A DNA stretch of 64,000 bases from Nautilus pompilius (Eukaryota; Mollusca; Cephalopoda; Nautilida; Nautilidae), in NCBI GenBank assembly GCA_018389105.1, contig JACATO010000602.1:441501-505500 (forward strand), read 5' to 3'. Of this stretch, positions 36,749-49,510 are shown in pieces. The notes under the pieces are model-generated. The model did not search any database. It was given only the letters and a program-made list of their open reading frames with translations, and was not told the origin of the DNA. Each line of letters begins with the position of its first letter. The first letter of the stretch is position 1. A program made the translations under genes and the position numbers.

Positions 36749-37174
36749 ATGGCCAATTTTCTAATTAACAGCCATCCCAGCCGTTTGAGTGCAGGGAAAG
36801 GCTTTTCTGGCAACCAGATCAATTTCCCAGATGTGAACATTCTGGTATATGGCGTATCGGATATGACGTCACGATCCACCGATCCATCAAAACGGGGCCC
36901 TGAGGTCAGATTCTCACTACAACTGCCTTCAGAGCGACTGGGCGGCGATGTTCCTGTTCTGTCTGTTCTCGCTTTTGCTAATCTTTCCTATTACTATGTC
37001 ACACTTCTTGGGGGTAATACGCAAAGCCCGTGGGAGGGGGGCGTGGGGAGTGGGGTGGACATCTCGGCTCCATCCTCCGTGGTAGCGCTGCACCACTGCA
37101 TGTCTGCGGTGGGTAAGGTAATCTCCACACTCCGAAACGTATCTCTTACCTCATCTTTCCGTGGTCACGACTGA
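36749..37174 (+). CDS. unrecognised 141-codon open reading frame
   Basis: The ATG has a favourable context (AAGAAGATGG) and lies about 25 bases after an ATATATATATTTTG stretch. The product has mixed composition without low complexity, including NQINFPDVNILVYGVSD and SKRGPEVRFSLQLPSERLGG. The frame contains a full CRE TGACGTCA at 36864-36871. No homology, splice partner or polyA signal is evident, so it may be chance. Confidence 0.2.
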   Translation: MANFLINSHPSRLSAGKGFSGNQINFPDVNILVYGVSDMTSRSTDPSKRGPEVRFSLQLPSERLGGDVPVLSVLAFANLSYYYVTLLGGNTQSPWEGGVGSGVDISAPSSVVALHHCMSAVGKVISTLRNVSLTSSFRGHD

Positions 37175-39230
37175 TACTAAGAACCCTGATTCGGTGCTCA
37201 GCTAATTGGAGGGACTGGCAATTCTTCTCTCAGCACGAGCCAGTTACGGGCAATTAAATACTCCGGCTACCCACCCCAAGTCTTTCCAAATCGGCTACAG
37301 CCGGAGAAAGCGGATGGAGAAATAACTGGTAATTTCAAGGAGCTTTGGAGGAAGAAAAGGGGGAGACAATTTCACTAATTCAGAACCGCAAGCGCCGCAG
37401 TTCCCTGACGTGGCTGGGTTCCGTCACGTTTATATACAGAACACGCGACTGAACCCATCAGCTTCTCATCTTCTATTAAAAATCGAACCCATGTTTAGTG
37501 AGAAGTTACCGGGGGAAACCAAAATAAACGGAAACAAAACAGATAGGCAAGCTGGCGAGGGAGGAAGGCATTTTACCATAACAAACACCCTCTAAACGCC
37601 GCATCCCGAGATATCTAAAAAGGGCCAGCGAGAAGAAGAGGCGGAGAAGTTTCTGGTGCTGCTCAGATGTGCATCCACCCTGGACAGAAAGACGTCCCGA
37701 AAGTGAAAGTGTCGGTACCGTCTAATGCACCTCCCGTCCCTTAACACCACCTCCTGAACCGTAAGGGCTTGTTAATTAATTAGTGGGGAAGAGATCGTCG
37801 CACCGTTCCCGGCCACTACCACTGCACCAGCTGATCCTATTCGCCCTTAGACACCAGACATCACTTAGTGGAAAGGAAAGAGAGAAAAGAGAACATCTCT
37901 CCCTCAGCTCCCTCTAACAAATAGTAGGGTACAACCTAACATCCCCCACCCCACCCGCTCCCCTCAATAAGTTAGCCGTCATATTGACAATAAATTTATT
38001 TCTAATGCTGATAATCGATTAAATGTAGGGACTGATTGGAATTACAACCGTTCTCAATTCCGCGCAGAAGCCAGGCCGCCAACAGAGGGCAGCACAGCGG
38101 CAGTCTCTTTTCCATTACTCGTCTTTATCGACAGCTTTGGGTCGGTCGGTCGGTGACTGTAACACGCGGAGTGGAACAGCGAAGAATGGAGGACGGCGAT
38201 CAGAGGTCAGGAAATCACTGAAACAGAAACTCAGCACAACAAACTGTGGCGGTGAGCGGCGCATTATAGGCAGAACTTGGGATGGGGTTGTTGTTTGGTG
38301 AACTAGATTTCATTCACGTTGCGCATGTTCCTGTGAGAAAACACCGCCATAAGACCGCACGTTTTGAAAGTTAATTCGGGCGAGCCCCGGTTCCTTCTTT
38401 AGAAAGAGTAGAACCGGAACACGACAACATCGACAACAACACAACCCCGCCAGTTTAAAAGTATTACGGTGGAAGAAAGAAGAAAGGCTAATGGCTAAAT
38501 CTCTCCTGGCGAGCACCTGTCTACAAAGACAAGTTGGTACGCAGCCTGTACCGACAGCGGTGGAGAGGAACGGAAGTTGTGACGCGGCGGAATGGCCCCT
38601 TTTCTGACGCGGGCCCCGTGTCAGACCGAGAGCCCATCCGCGGTGCTCGTCCCCTCCTGCCGGCCGCCGAAGACAGAGCCGTGTACGATTTCCTTCGCCC
38701 GAGCTGCTTTGCTGAGAGATGCTCGCCATTGTCATATCTAAATAGTTTATCTGATGTATGCTGTTGTTTTTTGTAATTATTGTTGAGAGTTAACCACGTG
38801 CTTCGGGCTCTTTCTTGGCCGACCGACTTTAGCGTCTGACCCCAATCCGGTAAATAGGGTCCCCTTTATCTCAGATGGTTGGGAGGGCCTGCCGTTTCGT
38901 CCCGCCATTGGCTCCTGGCCGGGTCTTCTGAAAACATCAGCCAGCTTGGCTCACACTACGCCGACCCGGGGAAACTGACTTACCCGGTGGCAACCGGCGA
39001 TTTTCCTCTCACGCGGCGCACAATGGAAGAGAATAACACGTGAACGAACTCACGTCATGTGAGGTGAGGGGAAGGGGGAGCGCGAGCGGCAGCCAATAAA
39101 GCATTCAAAAAAACTCCCTGATAACCCAGCGTCGCGACGACCTTTTTTTTTTATTTTTGATATTTTGCCGAGAGTTTGCTTTCCAAAAGGGTGGGGGCGG
39201 GGTTGTTGCACGCTACCGAGCTGAAAGAGA
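37175..39230. other. unique sequence, G+C-rich in parts, no gene supported
   Basis: The 38500-38720 and 38800-39060 parts are G+C-rich with CpGs, and 39092-39101 holds a CCAAT-type GCCAATAAAG. These may be promoter-like, but no transcript structure is visible. Confidence 0.35.
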
Positions 39231-39244
39231 TGGGGAGGGAGGGA

Positions 39245-41975
39245 GGGAGGAAATGACGTCAGTACAGAGAGAGAGAGAGCGAGTGACGTCAGTATATTAT
39301 ATATATATATAGAGAGAGAGAGAGACAGATGACGTCAGTACAGAGAGAGGAGAGAGATGACGTCAGTATATATATATACATATATATATATATATAGAGA
39401 GAGGAGAGATGACGTCAGTACAGAGAGAGGAGAGAGAGTTGACGTCATATATATATATAGATATAGAGAGAGACAGATGACGTCAGTACAGAGAGAGGAG
39501 AGAGATGACGTCAGTATATATATATATATATAATATATATAGATAGAGAGAGAGAGAGAGAGGAGAGAGATGACGTCAGTACAGAGAGAGGAGAGAGAGT
39601 TGACGTCAGTATATATATTATATATAATAGAGAGAGAGAGGAGAGATGACGTCAGTGCAGAGAGAGGAGAGAGAGAGTTGACGTCAGTATATATATTATA
39701 TATAGAGAGAGAGATGACGTCAGTGCAGAGAGAGGAGAGAGAGTTGACGTCAGTATATATATATAGAGAGAGAGATGACGTCAGTACAGAGAGAGGAGAG
39801 AGAGATGATGTCAGTACAGAGAGAGGAGAGAGAGATGACGTCAGTATATATAGAGAGAGAAATGACGTCATTACAGAGAGAGGAGAGAGATGACGTCAGT
39901 ATATATATATATAGAGAGAGACAGATGACGTCAGTACAGAGAGAGGAGAGAGAGTTGACGTCAGTATATATATTATATATATAGAGAGAGAGAGGAGAGA
40001 TGACGTCAGTGCAGAGAGGAGAGAGAGAGTTGACGTCAGTATAATATTATTATATATAGAGCGAGAGAGAGGAGAGATGACGTCAGTACAGAGAGAGGAG
40101 AGAGATGACGTCAGTATATATATATAGAGAGAAATGACGTCATTACAGAGAGAGGAGCAGATGACGTCAGTATATATATATATAGAGAGAGACAGATGAC
40201 GTCAGTACAGAGAGAGGAGAGAGAGTTGACGTCAGTATATATATTATAATATATAGAGAGGAGAGGAGAGATGACGTCAGTGCAGAGAGAGGAGAGAGAG
40301 TTGACGTCAGTATATATATTATATATATAGAGAGAGAGAGGAGAGATGACGTCAGTACAGAGAGAGGAGAGAGAGATGACGTCAGTAATATATATATCAT
40401 AGAGAGATGACGTCATTACAGAGAGAGGAGAGAGATGAACGTCAGTATATATATATATAGAGAGAGAAGATGACGTCAGTACAGAGAGAGGAGAGAGAGT
40501 TGACGTCAGTATATATATATAGAGAGAGAGAGGAGAGATGACGTCAGTGCAGAGAGAGGAGAGAGAGTTGACGTCAGTATATATATATATAGAGAGAGAG
40601 GAGAGATGACGTCAGTACAGAGAGAGGAGAGAGAGATGACGTCAGTATATATATATAGAGAGAAATGACGTCATTACAGAGAGAGGAGAGAGATGACGTC
40701 TATATAATTATATAGAGAGAGACAGATGACGTCAGTACAGAGAGAGGAGAGAGAGTTTGACGTCAGTATATATATTATATATATAGAGAGAGAGAGGAAG
40801 ATGACGTCAGTGCAGAGAGAGGAGAGAGAGAGTTGACGTCAGTATATATATTATATATAGAGAGAGAGATGACGTCAGTGCAGAGAGAGGGAGAGAGGTT
40901 GACGTCAGTACTATATATAGAGAGAGATGACGTCAGTACAGAGAGAGGAGAGAGAGATGATGTCAGTACAAGAGAGGAGAGAGAGATGACGTCAGTATTA
41001 TATAATATATAAGAAGAGAGGAGAGATGACGTCAGTACAGAGAGAGGAGAGAGAGATGACGTCAGTATATATAAGAGAGTGACGTCAGTATATATATTAG
41101 AGAGAGAGATGACGTCAGTGCAGAGAGAGGAGAGAGAGTTGACGTCAGTATATATATATATAGAGAGAAATGACGTCAGTGCAGAGAGAGGAGAGAGAGT
41201 TGACGTCAGTATATATATATATAGAGAGAGAGATGACGTTAGTGCAGAGAGAGGAGAGAGAGTTGACGTCAGTATATTATATATAGAGAGGAGAGATGAC
41301 GTCAGTGCAGAGAGAGGAGAGGGAGTTGACGTCAGTATATATATATAGAGAGAGATGACGTTAGTGCAGAGAGAGGAGAGAGAGTTGACGTCAGTATATA
41401 TATATAGAGAGAGAGATGACGTCAGTGCAGAGAGAGGAGAGAGAGTTGACGTCAGTATATATATATATAGAGAGAGATGACGTTAGTGCAGAGAGAGGAG
41501 AGAGAGTTGACGTCAGTATATATATATAGAGAGAGAGATGACGTCAGTGCAGAGAGAGGAGAGAGAGTTGACGTCAGTATATATATATATAGAGAGAGAT
41601 GACGTTAGTGCAGAGAGAGGAGAGAGTTGACGTCAGTATATATATATATATAGAGAGGAGAGATGACGTCAGTGCAGAGAGAGGAGAGGGAGTTGACGTC
41701 AGTATATATATATATATAGAGAGAGATGACGTTAGTGCAGAGAGAGGAGAGAGAGTTGACGTCAGTATATATATATATAGAGAGAGATGACGTCAGTGCA
41801 GAGAGAGGAGAGAGAGTTGACGTCAGTATATATATATAGAGAGAGAGAGATGACGTTAGTGCAGAGAGAGGAGAGAGAGTTGACGTCAGTATATATATAT
41901 AGAGAGAGGAGAAATGACGTCAGTGCAGAGAGAGGAGAGAGAGTTGACGTCTATATATATATATAGAGAGAGAGA
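39245..41975 (+). repeat. 2.7-kb satellite array carrying the CRE palindrome TGACGTCA
   Basis: Two modules alternate: TGACGTCAGTACAGAGAGAGG followed by AGAGAGAG (about 30 bases) and TTGACGTCAGTATATATATA followed by GAGAGAGAG (about 35-42 bases). By eye there are about eighty TGACGTCA-type cores. Variants include GTGC for GTAC, TGACGTTAG and TGACGTCATTAC. Frames reading MTSVQREERELTSVYI and similar come from the repeat and are not genes. Confidence 0.97.
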
Positions 41976-42107
41976 GATAGTCGGCTGGCCTTAATCCGCG
42001 ATTAATTCACAGTCGAGTACGAACTTTCCTTAACATTTCTGTGATTAGTTCCGGTCACTTTTCAAAAATGTTTTCCATCTTAGCAGACTCACAAAAGATC
42101 ATATACA

Positions 42108-42144
<37 letters not shown>

Positions 42145-44370
42145 TTATACTTTACACCAACAATCAAAAAATATTCCATAAATTCACATAAATGAAGATG
42201 AAGTAAAATTACAACTTTTAAACTGTTAAAAGTTTAAAGAAATATGATTCTCGCAAAAATATATTACACTTAGTCGACAGATGTTTCTAAATAAATTATA
42301 CTGAATTTAGTTCCGATACCGATGATATTCATCTAAAAAAGCTAAAGGTTAGTCAGATGCTGACACTAGATAACATATTTTTCATTCTGCACCAGCCTGA
42401 CCGAGAAACAGAAAATGCGATGAAGCCATTGGTTTATTCTGATCCCCTGATTATACTATTAATTATAGACCGAAAATAAATTAGGAAGACTTCCGGTTTG
42501 TTTATTCTATATCTATGGCGTTTTCTCACAGAGAAATGTTGAACAGACACGTAACGACCTGGTAAAGCGCAGGCAAATCACCATAATCGAATGTTAACCA
42601 TTTCCATTCTAAAGAAGAAAATTCAACTTGATGGAATAAATTTGCCGTTCGCAGTTTAGCATCCTAATCTGGAATATTCACTTTTTTTTTTGTTTCTCAA
42701 GTCATTTCAATTCTAATATGCACTGTCCTATAATAACGCTTTTTAAAACAGGATACCTTTATATATATAATCAAATAGCCAAAGAAGCAGACCAGCGTAA
42801 CTTCAGTTTGTTATCTGTTTCTGAATCAGAACAGATGCTAATAATAGGGGTGCGTTCAATTTTCCATTTGAACCCAAATACTTCAATCTTCTACCTTGGC
42901 CCAGTTCTATTTTACCTTCTTTGCTTTCCCCTAACAATTATTAGAAGACCGGAAATATGTACTTTAATCGGCCTGCTCAGTTCTTACCGCACCGCGCGCC
43001 TTTCTGTATCACCAGTGGGTTTTATATCTCACTCCTTTTGTATCAAACCGTAAAATCTGTTTCGGGGGGGTGGCTCTGGCGGAACTGCAGATGCAAGAGG
43101 GGTTACATAAAAGAGTAGCCGGTTAAGCTGACTTTCTAACTCGCGATGAGCGAGATAATGACTCCAGCTCACGTGCCGTTGAACGTAAAGCAGGTAGGTA
43201 GATAGGTAGGTGATCCGGTGCGCGGACATGACCCCCATCACTCAATTCGATACTTTCCTCCATACGAGAAGGCTCATGCCAGACAAGTTCGATAACTCGC
43301 GTTCCGTGAGTCAGTGATCCGAAACTGTTGCCTTTGTTTTACTGATGCAGATATCTTTGAATAGGCAATAATACTAGGAACCGCTCAGGCCGGTGATGAT
43401 GTTGCAGCCGGGCTTCATCCTAACCTCACTATTATTTTTTTTTTTTTTGTTGCAAATACCGTTTAGTTATGTTTATTAACCTCGGATAATAATAAAGAAA
43501 AATCACAAGCAGAAAATGTTTGAAGATTTGCGACTTCAGAGCCCACATGCGATGCATGACGTAACGAGTACGAGGCCGCGTAAGACAATAAATATGCAAT
43601 AACAATAACGTTAACGAGTAAAGTTTCTGATTAAAGTCGCTGGTGTTTCATTTAATGGACGGCGCCTGGTTTCCCCCCCCCCCCCAAGCTTTCATGAATC
43701 ATGACGGCCGTTACTCTCTGAAGAAGACGGTAAGTGGCAGCTTCCGTTTTCCTGACTTTCGACTAGTCGTTCAGGATAGAATTATCCACGGCATTGCCTA
43801 TTTCCGTACATAACGCGCTCGATTTTTTTTAAAATTACTTTTATCGCCTCTTCGAAGTCTTTACATCTATTTCTTTCTGCTTGTTCACTCCGCTCCGGCT
43901 CAGGTTTTTAAGTTTCTTGGCAAATTCATCTTAGCAAACAGAACTCTCCACTTAATCGATTGTCAAAGGCTGTGGGTTAGTTACAATCCCTCTGGGAAGT
44001 TAAAAGCCACAGAATCTACCAGAACATTAGGGAATGAAGACTGAAGAAGCTAATGCGAAAATAATGTTAGATGGGATTGCGGGGTTCAAGCGATTGTTTT
44101 CGTGTCACTCAGCTGATTGGTTTTTCTATTTCTTTTTTATATTCTTCTCATAATCACCTGTCTCATTTGTTTTCAAGTTTTTTTTTTCAGGTAAGCAGAT
44201 AGAAGTTTAGTCGTCACGTGATGCCAGGTGCGGGCGTAGGCTGAAAATCTGACGGTAAGGCGAACGGATAGACAGCACCTGGGTGAAGTAAGTTATGAGG
44301 TAAATTGCGTTATTATACAAGAAGCGACATATTAGAAACGGCTTCTCCACGCTAAATTTCATTCAAGCCA
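41976..44370. other. unique sequence, no gene supported
   Basis: Contains a 14-unit GT array at 42115-42143 and poly-C at 43674-43685. A 111-codon frame at 42718-43053 is not recognised. Confidence 0.4.
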
Positions 44371-44377
44371 AAGCGCT

Positions 44378-44474
44378 CCCCCCCCCCTCTCCTCTCTCTC
44401 TCTCCCCCTCTCTCTCTCTCTCCCCCCATCTCTCTCTCCCCTCTTCCTCTCTCTCTCCCCTCTCTCTCTCTCTC

Positions 44475-44527
<53 letters not shown>

Positions 44528-44566
44528 CTCTCTCTCTCATCTCTCCTCTCCTCTCTCTCTCTCTCG
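44378..44566. repeat. CT-rich polypyrimidine tract
   Basis: Mixed CT and CCCC blocks, ending in TCTCTCGGG. Confidence 0.95.
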
Positions 44567-44819
44567 GGCTACTGGATACTGACACCCCGGACGCTAATTT
44601 GCCTTAGTTTAAGGATGTAAGTTGTGCTTACTCTCTTTTCTCTTAATGCAGCAGATGATAAGTTTAGATACTGAGCCAATTTAAACAAGTTACTGAGTCA
44701 TATAAGCTGCCACTCCCACCCTGTTGCCGCATAAGTTATCTGCTCTGTCACGGTAGTTAGCGACACCCCTCCCACACTGGAAAAGTAAGGGCTCATTACT
44801 ACGCTTAGTCGAAAACCGA

Positions 44820-44827
44820 TGACGTCA
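44820..44827. promoter_or_regulatory. full CRE palindrome in unique sequence
   Basis: TGACGTCA stands alone in non-repetitive DNA, unlike the array copies. Function is not shown. Confidence 0.35.
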
Positions 44828-45869
44828 TCCGTGTGGGCCTAAGGTTTTCACCAGACAGATGTATTATGTTGACGATCGCTCCCTCAAGTGCGGGCTGAAG
44901 TAAATTAGTTTGTGTTGCTACTATTAGTAAATATCGTATAAACACTTGAAGACACTTAGTAAACAAAGTATGCGCAAGTCGTCGGCTCGCTTGTCCCACA
45001 TCTAAGAATAAACCGAGGTAGAGAAAGGAAAAACAAAATAGCAAAACTATTCAGCAGAAAGACTAGTAATGATTAGTGTAGGGGATGGGAAGGAAGAAGA
45101 ACCCACGTAAAACAGGAAAAGGTGAAGGGGCGGGGCATACAAATTGATCTGGGTCGTTAATGATTGTATCTTTGTTCTTGTATTAATCTGCCGCTTTACG
45201 TCTTTTATATTTTAGAAAAAAACCGCGACATAACATAACACCGTGTCCATTGGAAATGGTTGTCCCTCACCTGCCATCAGCCAGTCTAGTTTTGTCGACT
45301 GACTTAAACTCACCAAACATATGAAAGATATTAACGAGACATTTTCGCATGATTTCAAATCTATCCCCGAACTCAGTATTAAATTGCATTTAAAATATTT
45401 AAATATCTCATTTAAAAAGAATTTTAATAACTTTTTTTTTTTTTTTTTTTTTACAAATTAAAGCTGTCGAGTTATCTTTCCTCGGTGGTTCTTGTCAGAA
45501 AAACAGGTTTCCGGTCCGGTATCGCAAACAGCAGATCCCGCCGCTTGCCGGAAAAATGGTGACGGTTAGCTCCCTTAGATCAACCGCGGGAGTGGAACTT
45601 ATCCATTAATGTATCCGTTTTTAGTTCTGCCGACCCCCAGTTTTTGTTTTGCGCGTCTGATAGGAGGGACCCGCACAGAGGGACAACGGCGAAAATAGAG
45701 TCCCGTGCAAACCAGCTGTGTCGTCTAACCGTCCAAAAGATGCCGGATGCCGTCACTTCGGCCACTGTTGGTCAGCTACGTCATTCGGGGTTCAAAACGG
45801 TTCCGGTCGGTTTTTTTTAAATATTTACCGCAACAATGAGACTTCATATCTTTGCTGAATGCGAAGTTT

Positions 45870-46683
45870 ATTAATCAAAGTAAGTTCCATTACAATCAAT
45901 GCACTTCTGCCAATGAGGTACGAAAGCATTTACAACATTTTGGAAAAAAACCTGGATTTCTGAAGTCTATAAACCATTGGAAGGCAGTTTCAATTGCTGC
46001 TTGGTTGGAGAAGGATGAAGGATTTTATGCGGAGGAAGCTGTCGAGGTGTTTGGAAAGGCGGTGGTCTGTAGGAGAAAGGGCTGGTGAATAGGCTGGGTG
46101 AGGGAGAACTTCGTAACCCAACCTGTTCAGTTTCTGAAGAGTCCCTTTTGCAACTCGAGGACGAGCATTGTCGTGGAGCGGCATTGGGCCTCTTCGATCC
46201 ATCAATGGCGGCTGTCGTTGGGAGAGTTTCTGATGAACGTTTAATTCACGACAGTACCTTTCAGCTGTGATGGTTTTCGCTTCTTATGACAAGCGAAGAG
46301 CAGATCTCCAATTGACGATTTTGTTGTTCATTCGACTCGTGAGGCACCCCCCTGTCTAGCTTTTCCACCTCGCCGATTGCGCCAAGTTGCCGGGAATCAG
46401 TTGCATACATCGAGCTCTCCAGCAATTTCTCGCACTGTTTTTCTTGGATCGGCTTCAACTGAGGCTTTCAGACGGTCGTCATCACAGCTGGAAGGACGTC
46501 CGCTACGTCCTCATCTTCGAGGCTCACATCCTCTGATCGAAACTTTGCAAACCATCGTTGTACAGTGCACTCACTTGCTCTGTCCTCGTCCCATGTTGGG
46601 TTAATGTCACGAGTTGTCTCACTCGCTTTGTGGCCCAGTTTGAACTCGTGAAGCGAAATGGCACGAAAAGCTGTTCTATCCAC
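45870..46683 (-). pseudogene. degenerate mariner-family transposase
   Basis: The minus strand opens MDRTAFRAISLHEFKLGHKA and continues with TVQRWFAKFRSEDVSLEDED, the N-terminal helix-turn-helix segment of mariner transposases. It goes on through RKTVREIAGELDVC in a second frame, then EICSSLVIRSENH, then PLHDNARPRVAKGTLQ and a SPALSPTDH catalytic segment, and ends NAFVPHWQKCIDCNGTYFD. At least three frame changes and a TGA break it, so no active enzyme is made. Inverted ends were not identified. Confidence 0.85.
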
Positions 46684-47299
46684 GCTTCACTTTAAAAAGG
46701 TAGTTTTTGCATAACGTACGCCAAAGTACAAGTCACAAACGACAGATAACTTATCTGCATACACCTTCACAAGCATACAAAAAATGAGCCCCGGATCAAC
46801 ATAATATGAAAACCAACAGAAGTTCTGTATCGACCTGATAGTAGCCTTTCGTGTTTCTGTCCGCCACGTGCGGCTGAAAGTCAGGTGTAAAAGAAAAAAG
46901 AGAAACTGATAGGTCGCAGAGGGGAGGGCGACGAGACCATACCTTACTGGCTCTTCTGATTACCAAAAAAAACAACAACAACGAGAAACTATTTTAAAAA
47001 GCTGTTCGGTTGTCGTTCTTGCCTCAGTTCCCCGGTTTGGTGAAGTTTTCGTGCACGCGAATAAAAAAAGAAAACACCTAAGGAAAAAATGGTCGGGTCT
47101 AGTTCTACCATATATCTAAATAAAGGTTTTCTTTCCACATTATAGCTAGACATTTGGAACTTGGACAGAATCGTGGCTGCGGTTGTGTAGTAGAGAAACA
47201 GCGTCTTCAATAGGATGGTGGTACCGCGGTTGTCCGCTAGGAAGCGTTGCCTGTCATTCCAATGGACTCCGGCATTTTCGATTTCAGCGAGGCGGAAGC

Positions 47300-47466
47300 G
47301 TTACCAGTACTGGGATGTGGGATATAACTCACGCGGCCAGCTGGCGGCGAATAGGAGCGGAAAGGAACCCATGTACCTCAAACGGAACCGGGTTTCGACG
47401 GGGATTCGAACTGGGGACACCCCCCAATCTAGCGAATTACCAACGGACCACCGCTCCGTCGCCTCC
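47300..47466 (-). mobile_element. tRNA-derived SINE-like copy
   Basis: On the minus strand a B-box AGTTCGAATCC (47402-47412) follows a GGTGGTCCGTTGGTAATTCG A-box region at tRNA-like distance. Downstream is non-tRNA sequence. Ends are estimated. Confidence 0.55.
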
Positions 47467-47730
47467 GGAAATGGAGTTTAAACATGACTGAATATTCACG
47501 GGGACTTGCTCCGCGTGACATAACATCTCACGTGATACTTTGGGTCCATCAAGTCAACGTCTGTAACGATGTCCTACTCCTCCAAGTCGCTCGAGCTCAT
47601 TTATTGCAGTGTTGAGCAATCTATTGTCGTGAACCGTTCGGTAGTCAGACCCGTCCCGCCGTAAGTTGTTCCACAGCAGCGCCCTGCGGGAATTTCCATT
47701 TCTAACTGCGCTATGGTATTTGAAATTTTC

Positions 47731-47734
<4 letters not shown>

Positions 47735-47772
<38 letters not shown>

Positions 47773-47949
47773 GGGCGTCATAGGAGAGAGACACTACGTC
47801 ATTACACAGAGAGACGTGACGTGAGTACAGAGAGAGAGAGAGAGAGAGAGATGGCGTCATAAGGAGAGAGACACTACGTCATTACACAGAGAGACGTGAC
47901 GTGAGTACAGAGAGAGAAGAGGAGAGAGAGAGAAGAGATGGTGAAGATA

Positions 47950-47987
<38 letters not shown>

Positions 47988-48040
47988 AGAGAGATAGAGA
48001 AGAGAGAAGAGAGGAGAGAGAGAGAGAGAGAGAGAGGAGC
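47735..48040 (+). repeat. GA microsatellite with two ~81-bp CRE-type modules
   Basis: GA runs hold two near-identical modules (47771-47830 and 47852-47912), each with GAGAGACACTACGTCATTAC then AGAGACGTGACGTGAGTAC. Further GA runs extend to 48040. Confidence 0.9.
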
Positions 48041-49349
48041 GAAATGTAAACTTACTATTAAGACGGGCAGACAGTGATGCATTTTTGAATGGTTGCATAG
48101 AGATACAGGAGCATGCTTCACGCGCTTAATGCAGTTAGACATTCAAACGCAGAGATGCAGTTTTATGGAACACAGGAAAAGATTTTCCTAAAAGAACACG
48201 TTTCTTTGTTATAAGCAACCCTCGAGTTTACTAGGACAGGATGCGTCTTTGTGTCTCGAACAGTAATCCCCCCTTTAATACGTTCTTTATCTCATTCATA
48301 ATTGTTATTGAAATAAATATTATTCGTCAGTACAAGTCGGTGAAAACAGTTGTGAAATGCCGTGTTCATTGCCAATACTTTAAGAAAAAGGTAGGCATTA
48401 AAAGTTAAAGAATGCCACGATTAAAATATACGAAACACTGCAGGCTTTGTTCCTTGGAGGTCAGTAGGGGGCACCACTTGTTTGGTCACGTGCTTTGTGT
48501 CGTTAGAATTTTGTCGATCTAAAATTACTGCCAGCGAGGTCTGTTTGTCTGTTGTTTCTTTGACTTGGCAAACAAACTACAGGTATTACGATCTTGTTTA
48601 TTTATTTTTTTAAAATGTTTTTCTGAGTCCGTCTATGCCTTAGACACACGACAATCACACCTGCCTCGATGCTCGAGCGATTCAAAGTCACGCATCTACG
48701 CCGAATTCCATTAACGCAGCCACATATTTCTTCTGTCCGGCCAGCGTCAGCGACTCCTAAGTGGGGGGTAGTAGGCGATAAATTGCGATAATTTTTACTC
48801 ATTGTATGCGAAAAACCGTTTCTGGCTCGAGCCATTTGACGAAGTCTGTTCCCACGTTTGCCCGAATAGTCTCCTTACACGTGTGAACCCGTCAGAACAC
48901 CCGGCTGTAAGAAGGAATAACGCCGAACAATATGGAAAAAGAAACATGGAACAACAACAACAACAACAACAACACACCCACAGCGGCCATCTGTCCTGGT
49001 CTTAGCAATGCTATAAGTAACACGTGCACGAGGGCAGCTTCTTATAATATAATAACAGTAATGAATTAATCCTGATTCAACACAGCGGGGCAAACCGTCG
49101 TTGGTGAATGATGAGAATTTAATACAAAAGTTGACATTTAAATTGGAAAAAATGGTGTCTTTCTTTTCAGGAGCGAAACACGAGACACCTTTAGAAGAAT
49201 GAGAATGGTGGGCCTAAGCAACATGAGACCTACGTTATTATTCATTCAACAAATTGTCACTGTCAACTACAAAACAGATTGTTTGGCATTTCCCATGAGA
49301 GCGCCTGAAGAATGTTATAACTCTTACTTTCAATTACTTTTAAAAACCC
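48041..49349. other. unique sequence, no gene supported
   Basis: Includes a CAA array at 48953-48975. No gene recognised. Confidence 0.4.
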
Positions 49350-49510
49350 ACCTGGAAAAGCCGGTGGTCCAATTGCAGACTAGTAAACAGCCATAGCAGA
49401 AGACTCGGTTTCGAATCCTGACGGGTCTTGTATAATTAATTGTCTGACGTTCCTCCTTCACCGGTAGGGTTTCCTGGATACGTGTGGGTGAGATCCCGCC
49501 GGCGGCTATT
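49350..49510 (+). mobile_element. tRNA-derived SINE-like copy, diverged
   Basis: AGCCGGTGGTCCAATTGCAG is A-box-like and GGTTTCGAATCC (49408-49418 region) is B-box-like. The tail TTCCTCCTTCACCGG then GGTTTCCTGG resembles SINE bodies. It matches the 47.3 kb copy in the GGTGGTCC part. Confidence 0.45.

Noticed and set aside
39570..39893. Repetitive MTSVQREERELTSVYI-type proteins
   Set aside because: They are translation of the CRE/GA/TA satellite; frames start and stop with array variants.
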